DNA of 64,000 nucleotides from Rotaria macrura (taxonomy: Eukaryota; Rotifera; Eurotatoria; Philodinida; Philodinidae): assembly GCA_900239685.1 (NCBI GenBank), contig OENT01000077.1, forward strand, positions 1 through 64,000, written 5' to 3'. The notes under the pieces were generated by a model. That model worked only from the letters and a program-made list of their open reading frames with translations. It ran no database searches and was not told the origin of the DNA. The translations under genes were made by a program, and so were the position numbers. The first letter of the stretch is position 1; the number at the start of each line of letters is the position of its first letter. Of this stretch, positions 1 to 10,822 are shown in pieces.

Positions 1-1195
1 TGAACAAATCCTGAAAGTTTCATTGAATTTCAGCGTGGTAACCGGATCGACCTGGTGAAATCCGGTGGATTTACCCTTATATTTATAAAGTAAAGTAAAG
101 ATAAAGTAACACCCTTAGTCATGATCTTTCCATGGTGTAGCTCAATAAATGCACATAATCATGAATCGATGTGCGTCCATTTTTATCACTGTATATTAAC
201 TCAGTAAAAATCCTGACTTTGATAGTGTATGGCTCAATGATTCATTTAGAGAACAAGAAATTATCAAGGAAAATCTTCATGAGCGATTGAAAACAAGTCA
301 ACACACCAAAATAAATCGAACTTATTTCAACTAATTATTGCATTAGTAGTTCTTTTGCACAATAAACGGAGAGATTTTGTTTTCCTCTACTCATGTTATC
401 TAGAATTTCGAAAAGTGTGATCATAATTTACTTTAAGAAGAACATTACGTTTTTTCCATGTGTATGCTATACTTAGTATTGGTAGTATATTTCTCATTAT
501 TTACTTTAAAACTTATAAAAAAGAAAACGTATATTTGATTTTCGTACTTTGACTACAAAATCAAGTTTTGCTTTATCGAGAATTGGTACGATTCTCTGAT
601 TGAAGTTCTTAATGGTGTAAGTTAACAGATGAGTAAAATGTTATTTTGACCGTTCTCGAAGTCTCGTGCCATCAAATTTTTCGTCAGAACTGATGGTTTG
701 AATGATTCTTCCTTGTTAGTTTGTCATTGTTTCTCTTCATTTTCATATCGAACTTATTTAATATGTCTTGCACACATTTTTACTTTACTAAAGCAAGCGT
801 CTCATATGTGTTACAATGTGTCAGATGGCTTCTCAGATTTGATTCTGATGTTTTTTTCCTAGCTAACTGAAGACTTTTCCCAACTTGAAAAATTTAATCA
901 ATGCATCTGATTATAACATATTTCATCAGCGCTGTACTGTTATTAAGAAATCATCGCAATAACTTTAGTTCGATGTTTTACGACGAATCAATAAAACTAC
1001 CCTTAGCGTGAAATGCAAATGAGAAGGGCAAGAAAAAACAGAAAAATTGATTTAAAGCAAAAATTTTGCAGTGCCATCAACAGTCAACCGGAATGCTAGA
1101 GGAGGCAGTTACGATAAGAGCATTAAACTTCCAATGAAATAGTCGAACATAGTAAAAAAAACAAGAAAAGAAGAAACAGTTAATTTATTTACGCC
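1..1195. other. Intergenic, no gene recognised
   Basis: No coding stretch of convincing length or composition is visible on either strand. Two possible 3' splice sites near the right end (after about 1071 and at 1209-1210) precede short protein-like frames on the plus strand. They could be upstream exons or relics belonging to the RING-finger gene that follows. Confidence 0.4.
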
Positions 1196-1329
1196 TTATT
1201 TTGTTTTTAGTTGTGTTACCAACACTTCCGACCGTTACTTCTGAAGAGGAAGGAAAACCTGTTAAAACAAATCATAAATAAAATTTTGACTCCAAAATTT
1301 CAAGGTTTGATCACCATCAATTCACAAAC

Positions 1330-1638
1330 ATGTGTTACTTTTGCCATACTCAAAATCATAATCCGAACTCTCCCGAACATCGCAGTTCACAATGTTTAGA
1401 TAAAGCAAATACTCATTCAAGAATACCTTGGTCTAGAAGAAAATATGAAAATGGGATACGTATCACCACTACGTCATCTGCACGTATGACATGTGTAGTA
1501 TGTTTGGATGAATTAAGAAGCGTAACATTTGTTCCATGTGGTCATGCAGTCACTTGTGAAACATGCGCAGAAGGCCTTACAACTTGTCCTATGTGCCGTC
1601 AAAACATCAGTGTGAAACAAAAAACTTATTTTTCTTAA
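1330..1638 (+). CDS. RING-finger protein (C3HC4), probable E3 ubiquitin ligase
   Basis: The 102-residue product ends in a RING domain of the IAP/MDM2-like C-terminal type. Zinc ligands are C55, C58, C70, H72, C76, C79, C86 and C89, in the contexts CVVCLDE, PCGH and CPMCR. RING domains recruit E2 enzymes and transfer ubiquitin. That function is known for the family and is inferred here. The N-terminus adds a second possible zinc site (C2, C5, H17, C22). The ATG at 1330 is chosen because it starts exactly at that motif. The same frame is open upstream only to a TAA at 1279, and beyond the stop it continues protein-like to an acceptor-like TTTTTAG at 1204-1210. A longer ancestral form with a nonsense codon, or further 5' exons, is therefore possible. 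Confidence 0.75.
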   Translation: MCYFCHTQNHNPNSPEHRSSQCLDKANTHSRIPWSRRKYENGIRITTTSSARMTCVVCLDELRSVTFVPCGHAVTCETCAEGLTTCPMCRQNISVKQKTYFS

Positions 1639-2091
1639 AAATAAAAAATCCATTTGATTCTCTCAATTTTATTCATAAGATGAATTATTTTAAATAAATT
1701 TTAAAATGCTTTGTACGCTGGTATTCGTCTGGTTGTTTATAAGTTTCAAAACAGCTTTCTTTTCAACAATGCCAAGATGTTTTGAATAGCTAGCCGATTG
1801 AGTCAGGCTAACATTGGGGCACATTTTCAATAAATGCTTAGAAATGCTTAATAAGATCAAAATTGAATTTCTACGATTGGAATTCGCTTTTATATGTGAT
1901 TTATTACATACATATGGCGCATGGCTTCAGATATTTCGATGTTAACTATACCTGATCTCATCTGTAGAGATGAGAGAAACATTTGACTTTTCACTGTTTC
2001 TATTTTAATAATGAAACTATTTCTCCGATACCGTTCCCTTTATCTTTGAATCCATTATATACTATTGATTTTAATCAAAATACAAATGAAT
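1639..2091. other. Intergenic spacer
   Basis: 3' flank of the RING gene. AT-rich, with no coding signal or repeat recognised before the inverted-repeat cluster begins. Confidence 0.4.
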
Positions 2092-2438
2092 ATTATTCTT
2101 CCCAAGATGCCCGTAACGATAAACTTCAGTACAATCTTATTTTCCTTCATATGAATATTAATGTCGTCGAACATGCATTGATGGTTGGCATCACAAAATG
2201 ACCACTGTTCTTCGCTTATAATTAAATCTTACAATAGTTGAATGAAGAACACATGACACTTTCATGTTGAGTACATTTTTTTCTCTGGTGATTCGCATGT
2301 CCGAATATGAACTATCTTGTGAGTTTCTTGAAACTATTTTATTTTGTTTCAGGAAAAAATACAGAATTATGTACTGCCATTGCAATATCTTCGAATTTAA
2401 TACAGTTTGAAAACATGCATCCAATATGAAAAATTAGC
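2092..2438. repeat. Left arm of outer inverted repeat
   Basis: This ~347-bp arm is the near-perfect reverse complement of 4172-4521. Similarity stops abruptly at the outer end (2092/4521) and fades at the inner end (2438/4172). The arm contains a 77-codon open frame on the minus strand. The opposite arm carries the same frame with one V/I difference at residue 8, so the frame is copied with the repeat and is not evidence of a gene. Confidence 0.85.
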
Positions 2439-2500
2439 CATATGAAAGCAAGAAACAAGGTTTCTTATTCCAAATAATAGACTGTTACAATATATATATA

Positions 2501-3177
2501 TGTTGGGGGCAAAATTGGGATTTGGTCAAATATAAGATTTGACCGGACAAAACTGGGATCCCAAGATTGACCAGGAATTTTTCGGACAAAAATGGGATTC
2601 CAGTTTTGACTGGACACAATTAGGATTTGGTTAGAGATAAATTTAAACAAGCACGTGCTTCACGATAAGTGAAGTTGAATTGGAGAAAAAGAAAAAATGT
2701 GTTTCTAGGGGCTGTGTCGAGATGTAGTATAGATTTACGTAGTATCATTTAACCAAAAAATTGTCCCAATCGAATTCGGCAACCGTCGAAACAAATAATA
2801 GTGTATTGAATTTTTATGAACAACTGGAAAAGAATATTAATTTATTAGGTCGAAAGTTCAGAGACAAGAGCGTAATGAAAAAAAATATTTATAATGATAT
2901 AGTCAAATGTTTATTATTAACCAAGGGTAAACCATCACGAATTTATCTCTAACTAAATCCTAATTTCGTCCAGTCAAAATTGGAATCCCAGTTTTGTCGG
3001 AAAATGTTTTGGTCAATCTTGGGATTCTAATTTCGTCCGGTCAAAATTGGAATCCCAGTTTTGTCGGAAAATGTTTTGGTCAATCTTGGGATTCTAATTT
3101 CGTCCGGTCAAAATTGGAATCCCAGTTTTGTCCGGTCAAATCTTAGATTTGATCGAATCCCAATTTTGCCCCCAACA
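2501..3177. mobile_element. Fold-back (long-TIR) non-autonomous DNA element
   Basis: The ends read TGTTGGGGGCAAAATTGGGA and its reverse complement, flanked on both sides by TATATATA, a probable 8-bp target duplication inside a TA run. The inverted arms (about 2501-2645 and 2938-3177) are built from variants of a GGATTCCAGTTTTGTCCGGTCAAA-like subunit. The right arm is longer because a 67-bp unit is tandemly repeated (copies start at 2974, 3041 and partly 3108). The unique centre (about 2646-2937) has a short open frame but no transposase. Known superfamilies with 8-bp duplications include hAT, but the termini do not match strongly enough for me to assign one. Confidence 0.75.
2974..3140. repeat. 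67-bp tandem repeat (about 2.5 copies)
   Basis: TCAAAATTGG recurs at 2974, 3041 and 3108 with an exact 67-bp period. The block lies inside the right arm of the fold-back element and accounts for that arm being longer than the left one. Confidence 0.9.
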
Positions 3178-3572
3178 TATATATATGTTTATATCGACAG
3201 AAATTTTGTTTCAATGAAATTAAACATTATTCTTGATATTTTGACTTTCAAGTTTATTCTATTATGTGACTGCTAATTTTGGCAATGCCATTTGAGCTTC
3301 AATACATTTGCGTGGACGATAGAATCATTATCGACAGCAATAATAACATTAAAAACGTACAAGAATGTTATACTGAAAGTAGTTAGTATTCTAAATAATG
3401 GTCTTTGATTGACAAGAATGAACTTGAAGGTCGAATTATCAAGAATCGTATTTTACTTAAAAAACAAATTTTTTATATTAATATTGCAATACTCTCTTTT
3501 GCTATAATGAAAACAATATCTTTGTTCCTAAGATTTCACTGTATTTCACCAATAGTATCACACTTTCTTTAA

Positions 3573-4175
3573 AGCTAGTGATGTTTTCAATTCTCTACTT
3601 CAAGGTTATTTTGTAAACGCATCTAGCTTTTTCTGACAAAACATAGGAGAATAAGTAATTACCATGTGGATTCGACTAAAAATGTCAGATCACGAGCTGG
3701 AAGAGTATTTATTTAGTTGTTTTATGTTCTTTAGAAAACAAATTATAGTCTTTTCGATTGAAAGCGTAAATAAATAAATAAATAAATGAAGAAAACGCAA
3801 TCTATTGCATGATCAGCATCATCATGATTCAATTGAAAACCCAAATAGATGAAGAGTTCAGAATCTGGTGGAACAACAGCACTGAACCATAAAGGATTCA
3901 ATATTGGATGGTAACATTGGATAATTGATCTCTAGCTTCTCCAAGTTGGTTTTGTTCATTTATTTATTTATGTATTCAATCGGAATGACTCTAGTTTTTC
4001 TTCACTTCATAGTAAAATTAACAGAAAACCCAAATCGACCCTCTTCCAGCTCGTGACCTAGTATTTCTAATCAAATGACATCTGGTTCTCATCCCCTCCC
4101 CCCCCCCTGATTCTCGTGAAACAAAAACTAAATATGCTTACAAAATAGCCTTGAAGTACACAGTTGAAAATATCG
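3573..4175. repeat. Diverged inverted repeat (arms ~225 bp)
   Basis: Segment 3573-3797 matches the reverse complement of 3950-4175 with many substitutions. Shared blocks include TACTTCAAGG(T/C)TATTTTGTAA, TCACGAGCTGGAAGAG and an (AAAT)n run. The unique loop is about 3798-3949. No open frame of note is present. It looks like an old MITE or fold-back element directly abutting the right arm of the outer inverted repeat. A long C-run sits at 4093-4107. Confidence 0.7.
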
Positions 4176-4521
4176 CTAACTTTTCATATTGGATGCATGT
4201 TTTCAAACTATATTAAATTCGAAGATATTGCAATGGCAGTACATAATTCTGTATTTTTTCCTGAAACAAAATAAAATAGTTTCAAGAAACTCACAAGATA
4301 GTTCATATTCGGACATGCGAATCACCAGAGAAAAAAATGTACTCAACATGAAAGTGTCATGTGTTCTTCATTCAACTATTGTAAGATTTAATTATAAGCG
4401 AAGAACAGTGGTCATTTTGTGATGCCAACCATCAATGCATGTTCGACGACATTAATATTCATATGAAGGAAAATAAGATTGTACTGAAGTTTATCGTTAC
4501 GGGCATCTTGGGAAGAATAAT
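4172..4521. repeat. Right arm of outer inverted repeat
   Basis: Reverse-complement partner of 2092-2438 across a ~1.73-kb spacer that holds two further inverted-repeat elements. The two arms differ by only a few substitutions. They are much younger than the diverged repeat 3573-4175 or have been kept similar by gene conversion. Confidence 0.85.
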
Positions 4522-6606
4522 TTGATAATTACATAGAAGGAAAATGTTTTCAAGTGTAGCAGTGTTAAAACAAGCAAAATATTGAGATATTTGAATAAAA
4601 TATTTACAAGAAGTTGAATTAATTTTATTATTTCTTCCTGCAAAAGTAAGAAACTGAGATGCTTTACAAAACATTATTTCGTTGACTGCAAGATTAATTT
4701 TTGACTATAGGAAGAGCTTTCTACTGCTTTATTTAGTAGATTATGGAAAGATAATTGAAATAGTATACTGAAAATTTGATAAATGTTAAAGAAAAATGTT
4801 CTCATGAAGTCAATAACGAAGTTAACACGAAAAAGAGTAATTATTCAAAATCTATACACCATGAAGTACGACAACATTTGGCATACCTATCTAAACGCCA
4901 AGGAAGCATTAGTTTAAGGAAAAATATTATATTAAATCGAAATAGACAGAATACTCAATACTGTGTAACACTAAAAGAATAGTTATGATGATCAGAAATC
5001 TAGAAGATGTTTGTCATTGTACTCAAAATCTTTCAGCGCAATTAAACATACCTAACAAGATGTACTGAAACACAAAAGAAGAATATGCTCATTGAATTCC
5101 AAAAAACGTTTATGTATTATGAAATACAACTAGATTTTCAAGAAATAACCATTCAGAAACTGTGCATCGTTGCTGAGTTACATTAGTGTTTTAGTAAACC
5201 TAATGAATTTCTAATAATATCCAAATCTATGGCATGATTCACTAATAGTTTACAGTAAGTAATAAAAATATATCAGACAATTCTTATTGAAGTAACCACG
5301 TCTAGTGCTGACATGTCTTCAAATATAAGATTGCTGCTGATTATTATTCATACCATACATGGAAATAAGAGAGCTGACCAGATACCGAAACGTTCTTCTT
5401 TGTTTTCATTATACAATTGTTATAATATAATAACGAAACTAAGTATGATTCTCTTCTAATCAACTAAAGCATTTATATGATGTGATTGCACTTAAGTTAC
5501 ACTTCGTGCCGAGGTGACAATAATCAAACTTCTTAGTGAACTATACTTTTGGTTACATGTCACATATTTCAAGATAGAAAATCTTGTAAACTGTAACGGA
5601 ATCAGGGAAATACGTTTTCAATCCTTCTTATGTGCAGCGTGTAGGAACAGCCAGTGAAACTTTAACTCAGCATACTAAAATTGAAGTTTGTTTGGAAATC
5701 ATTTACTAAAGACTTCATTGTTAATTTAATAATTAAATGTATTAACATGTGCACGAAAAACATTTTCAAGTATCTCACAACATTTAGCATTCTAAACTGA
5801 TGATGTAAAAATGATATACTGTCTAGACATCAATGACGTTTTCGTTTGCATATTTTTTACTATCTCCATTGATAATGGCCTAGTCTTTTTGTAGTAATTA
5901 AAGAAATTAATTAATTTTTTTCATGTTGTTGCATCCTTCGAATTGAAAATAAGTGTAACATGTACATATTTATTTCGCTCAGATATGTATCAAGAAAATT
6001 CGTATTTTTTCCCTACTGAGTGAGCAGATCCTCGTTTTCATTTTTTCTCCTTTCAGTATCAATACATTCAATTGTACCAATCAGATGTGAAACTAAACTA
6101 ATTTCATGTATATTTAGAGCCCGTATTGTGTTCTACTAATATAACCCTTCGATTTCGTATTGAAATGGTTATGCTATATTAAAAATAAACATGCTATGGT
6201 GATAGTTCCGCTACTATTTCCATTTCTTATCAAATTTGTTTCATTTCATTTTCTCTCACTCTATTTCTCATTCTAGTTTATCGTCAGTATGTTTGTGTTG
6301 AGATGTCAACCGTCGCCTGATTCGTTGTCTCCCATAGCTGGTTGTTATTTTTAATGATTCTACGTACTGATCGATTTCCTTGAGTGTATATCTGATAACA
6401 ATATACCCAAATTAACTATATTATTTTTTCTCTGCACATATCATGCTTGTTTTCATTCTCTCTCATATCTTATTTCGAAAAAAATTCTATTATGCCTAGA
6501 TTTTTTGAAGGCTAAAATGAAAAAATGAACCAGTCACAGTCCCAACACTTATTCCGGTTGACTGGTTCTGTGTCTCTGTACTTATATATATCTTCCTCTC
6601 TCAAAG
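4522..6606. other. Long gene-poor stretch
   Basis: No recognised gene. One protein-like plus-strand frame (about 4767-4982, ending ...LKE-stop) follows a TAG that could serve as an acceptor. It has no recognisable domain and may be chance. The remainder is AT-rich with no clear repeats. Confidence 0.35.
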
Positions 6607-7137
6607 ATAAGTATTCAACCGCACTCATCATTTCTCGTACCAACAACACAGCTCCCTGAAGATTGCTATACAAAAGCAAGTACATGAACAAATTAACGTT
6701 AGAAAACATATAATAAACATTTATCTGTTTGATTTTCCTAGAATACAATGCATACAACAACTACCAACAGCTTAGCAAAATTCCGCGACCCCCACCACCA
6801 CCACACCAGCCACCACTCCCGCCAACACCACCAAGGGACAATAAAGGTGCTTGTTCCATTACCGCAAAGCTTTATGAATGATTATCAAAAATTCCTTGGT
6901 GGAGGCCAAAGATCAGGCGCTACAGGTCTACCATTTGTTAATGCCTCATTCGTTAGTTTAGCACTGAATAGTGGAACTTCAGGGCTTGGTGGTTATGGTA
7001 ATAGTTTCAATCTCATGAACCCTTGTAGTAATTTAGGTACTGGTCTTGGCAATTTCGGTACTGGTCTTGGCAATTTCGGTACTGGTCTTGGCAATTTTGG
7101 TGGTGGTTATGGAGCAATACAAGGTTTTTCCTTATGA
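6607..7137 (+). pseudogene. Proline/glycine-rich protein gene, apparently frameshifted
   Basis: Two exons are proposed: 6607-6679 and 6742-7137, joined across a 62-nt GT-AG intron. In the joined frame the product reads from a serine/glutamine-rich start into YNAYNNYQQLSKIP and a proline-rich block (PRPPPPP...PPLPPTPP), then meets TGA near 6880. From about 6845 a different frame becomes protein-like (VLVPLPQSFMNDYQKFLGG) and runs through a Gly-rich segment with three GTGLGNF repeats (21-nt units, about 7036-7098) to a stop at 7135-7137. Third codon positions are A/T-rich in the proline frame but C-rich in the overlapping histidine frame that would start at ATG 6748, which favours the proline frame as original. 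The frames differ by one base. AATAAA signals follow at 7163 and 7297. The alternative is an intact 129-residue protein from ATG 6748. Function unknown. Confidence 0.5.
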
Positions 7138-7484
7138 TTTGGCGTGACAACATATTAATTATTCAATAAACTCAAGTTAAATATTGAAGATGACAAATAG
7201 GGCTATCTTCAATGACTAATAGATTATTGAAGCCTTCTCAGTATTTTTGTGCGAGTTTTTTTTTCTTTGCTCACTATCTAGATGTGATAGTTTTTCAATA
7301 AAAGAATTGAATGTACTTATCTTCACGAAACAATCACACTCAATCATTTATCATTAATCATGTTAACGATAGAACATGATCGATTCGAACATGGTAATAT
7401 AAGTGAATCATTCAAATCAATCGATTGTCGAAGGATATCTGAAAAAAACCTATTCCGATGAGAAAGCGATAACTAATTGTTATT
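7138..7484. other. 3' flank and spacer
   Basis: Contains polyadenylation-like hexamers (7163, 7297) for the upstream gene. No other feature recognised. Confidence 0.4.
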
Positions 7485-8437
7485 AACATGCGATGCAAAA
7501 GTCTTAGCGAATATTTCGAAGTCTATTTTACCATCTTCATAACTTACAAACGAGTCAAAATAAGTTTCAGTAGAAAGAACCAAGTCTGAACTACAAATTT
7601 TGTACCGCTCATATTTTCAAAGAAACAATCTGAGACGGAAAAAAATTCAAAAGTCAAACAGCACTAAAAACGTCCTTGTAACCTGACTATAGAGAAATAT
7701 CATTTTCAATTTCTAATTCATTTTCTTAATTGAAAGACAAATTAGAAAACATTTTGAATGATGATTTTTGAAGCATAAAAGGTACTCTTTCTAATGGTAT
7801 ATTGAAACTTAAATTTACTCTTCGTTTTTATACCAAATATATGTTTCTCTGAAAATGACTATATAAGTTGGTCGTTCTTCGTACCTGAGCTTTTTACAAA
7901 AATAAAAAATCCTTTCTCAATTATTTTTTTTCTGCAAAATCTTTACGATCAGATATATTTCGAATAAATAACACAAAAAAATTGAGTTCCCACATCATTT
8001 TGGACAATGACGATTAATTATCTTGCTAGGTGATAACTTTTGCAAAAGGTAAGACTTTACAAAAAATGTCATACTTTAAACATTTTTGATTGAAGAACCA
8101 AGAATTGATCTAACAATTATTACCAATGTAGATATTGATGAAGTTATTGAGGCGCTACATTTTGATATAGTTTTGGTTCAAGTTTGATACATGAAGTTCG
8201 AAATAATTGAGAAATCCATCATTGTCGAGCGGCAAAAACATTGCAAGAACTGGTTTATAGCTGTTTGACTTTTGACTTTGTCTCCTTCTCAGATTCGTTT
8301 TTTGAAAATATGAGCGGTACGAAATTTTTAGTTCAGACTAGGCTCTTTCCAATGAAACTTATTTTGACTCGTTTATAGGTTGTGAAGATGTTAAAATAGA
8401 TTTCGACATTTTTGCCAAGACTTTTGCATCGCATGTT
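7485..8437. mobile_element. 953-bp inverted-repeat element (MITE/fold-back type)
   Basis: The ends AACATGCGATGCAAAAGTC (7485-7503) and GACTTTTGCATCGCATGTT (8419-8437) are exact reverse complements. Diverged similarity continues inward for about 190 bp (to about 7680 and 8243), including CCGCTCATATTTTCAAA and AAGTCAAACAGC blocks. The centre encodes no transposase. A target duplication is not obvious (at most ATT on each side), so the superfamily is unassigned. Confidence 0.75.
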
Positions 8438-9259
8438 ATTTAATATATGCCTTGCCTATTTAGATACATATGCAAAAATTGTTATACGGTTGAAATCTTC
8501 TTACGTTCGTCATAGATTCTAGTGGTGTTTTTTTTTACAACTTAAAGGTGAGTGATTGTGCAGATAAATATCACATCAATTTTATTAATCGACTTAGATA
8601 TTTGTACGATAAATAGTATACATTTAGTCATACTACATCAAAAGAAATCCAGTGACTTTTCTTACATTTCAACCGTATGCTATCAATAATCGTGATATCG
8701 AAAACAGAATGTTGAAAACGAATAACAATTTACCGATATCATGTTTCAATGCATTTTCCGAAGTATGACTATCGAATGTATGAAAAAAAGCGCTCCTATT
8801 GTAAAGCTTTGTGCGAATATTCAATTATGTACTAAAATTCTTTTTCAGCCATATTCCTCACCTTATTTCTATCAAATTTCTACCAGTAGTTCAAGAAAAA
8901 AGCATTTTGTTTTTATTTATGTTGAAAATCAAGCCCTTGAATAAATATTAATGGACAAATATTCATTAAATATTTTAGAAAAAGCACCCTCTCATGTCAC
9001 GTAGAAGAGTATGATCTTTGCGTTTATTATATATTTTTTTTATAGGATTCGATTACAGTAAAAGACAGAAGATATGATTCTCGCACATGCATTTGCTTAG
9101 TTCCCTTTCTAATAGATTCATATGGTGCAATATTTCACGTTCCATTGACGTCATAGTGCGTTTTTATAATTAGATCTTCTCTATATATTTATTAATCTTA
9201 TCAATATCTCAACACATTTATTATTTTCACCGATTGCTCGAAAAAAACAGCGAAATATA
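8438..9259. other. Spacer and promoter region of the secreted-protein gene
   Basis: A short inverted pair, ATACGGTTGAAAT near 8482 and its complement near 8666, may mark a tiny MITE. A TATA-like CTATATATTTATTAA lies at about 9180, roughly 75 bp before the start codon of the next gene. A 67-codon frame at 8741-8944 shows no recognisable feature. Confidence 0.35.
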
Positions 9260-9726
9260 ATGCGAGCACTATTGATTTGTTTTACTATTGGCTTACTATT
9301 AATATCGATACAAAATATTGCAGGAAGTTGTAAGTCTCTCTGTATTTGTGATTTCTTTATTTTTTCTATGTTTTTCCTTACATAGCCAAGAGATTTGCTT
9401 CTTGGAATAGTGAAGAAGATGAGAGTACAGAAATGAACGATAAGAATCGTCTGAAATCAATCAACGATAATAATGATGCCATGGATGAAACTGTATTAAA
9501 GTCGAAATTCTATGCACATTCACTCGAGAACAATGATCAATTAAGGGAAGAAAAAAATCAATTTATTGAAGATTTTGAATCAAAACCAAATTCAGAAGAA
9601 CAAAACAGTCTCAGTGTTGAGCGTGATCATTATAATGATGATACTACTAATGATAACTCAAATCACGCACATCTTGATGATGATGATGATGATCACAAGA
9701 TCTTACAGGATAGCGATGAAAATTAG
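9260..9726 (+). CDS. Small secreted, highly acidic protein (possible propeptide)
   Basis: Two exons, 9260-9329 and 9386-9726, are separated by a canonical 56-nt intron (GTAAGT...ACATAG) that splits a serine codon. The product is about 136 residues. It starts with a typical signal peptide (MRALLICFTIGLLLISI, cleavage likely after IAG or GS), followed at once by SKRFASW. A dibasic KR just after the signal peptide is a possible prohormone-convertase site. The rest is extremely Asp/Glu/Asn-rich, has no cysteine, and ends in a run of six Asp near the C-terminus. No known family recognised. A role as a neuropeptide precursor, mineral-binding protein or disordered secreted protein is speculation. 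Splice sites, signal peptide and an uninterrupted frame make the gene itself likely. Confidence 0.75.
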
Positions 9727-10740
9727 ATTGTTCTATAAAGCTTTTCTGTGGAAATCTTATCACATCATTTTGCTTCATTTTATCATTCAACTGTATATTA
9801 TAACCGCGATATACTCAATAAAATAAATACTTTTCCTACCAATGATTATTCTTATATGAATCTGTTCAAGGTGCAAACGGAAAGTGATCATCACATTTTG
9901 AGTTATACATTATTGTTACTTGACAACTAAATGCATAATATCCGGTAGATTTTTATAAATCTGACTAATGTCATATGTAGAATGAAGTCTTGTGTGACAT
10001 CGACGAATCTAAACTATTGACTCTGATCAATCATGTTCACATCACTAACTTAGTTCTTCGATTTAAAAACGAAGCATATATTGTCAATTACTTTTGCATG
10101 TATAGAATGACAGAGTTGTGAAGTCATTTTTCTCTAAAGTATCTTTAAAAGTTAACTGACTTCACAGATTTAAACTTTTTAAGGAGGTATTTTTTATTTT
10201 CTATCTTATATAAATAGAAATAAATTTGTTTTGTACAATTATTTGATGAGTAAATAAGACTAAAATGTCATGTAATTAATACTAATCTGCTTCTTCTCTT
10301 TGAATCATAAGCTATTTTGAATGTGTTCATAATTTAAATATGGAAAGGAATACCAAGTTGATCATATAAATAATCAGACAGATGCCATTTTCAATCATTC
10401 ACTGTTGCTGCGTATGTGACATTGAACTCTTTCATGTACGATGATCATTGTTAATAATATGAAGTCGTCTTGTTTTCTTCTTATCAATACTAGAGAAAAT
10501 ATAAGGCCGGTATGACTCAAAGAAGACTACTGTATACCTGTATCCATGGAACATAAAAACTAGCATAGTTCAGAAGCATGAGAATCTAGAAATTTAAAAA
10601 ACAATGACTGACATCGTTTATTTAGCTTAGTCAAATCGATTATACAATTACATTCATTAATTTTGAAAGACGTTATTGTACATATTTAATCTGTAAAATG
10701 ATAACACTGATTTCACAAATGAATTCTCAAAATCAACCGA
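9727..10740. other. Intergenic
   Basis: 3' flank of the acidic-protein gene (AATAAA near 9820) and 5' flank of the tRNA gene. Short open frames overlap one another and look random. Confidence 0.4.
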
Positions 10741-10822
10741 GACGAGGTGGCCGAGCGGTTAAGGCGTTAGACTGCTAATCTAATGGGCTCTGCCCGCGTG
10801 AGTTCGAATCTCACCCTCGTCG
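10741..10822 (+). tRNA. tRNA-Ser (anticodon GCT)
   Basis: The 82-nt cloverleaf has acceptor stem GACGAGG/CCTCGTC, discriminator G, and anticodon stem TTAGA/TCTAA around loop CTGCTAA with anticodon GCT at 10774-10776, reading AGC/AGT. The long variable arm typical of tRNA-Ser is present. Internal promoter boxes are visible: A box around GGCCGAGCGGTT and B box AGTTCGAATCT. No intron. CCA is not part of the tRNA, although the genome happens to read CCA next. A T-run terminator follows at 10827-10832. Confidence 0.97.

Noticed and set aside
2191..2424. 77-codon open frame on the minus strand
   Set aside because: It is duplicated in the opposite arm of an inverted repeat (4189-4422) and has no domain or codon signal; both come from the repeat.
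3061..3276. 71-codon plus-strand frame
   Set aside because: Lies mostly inside the tandem 67-bp repeat of the fold-back element.
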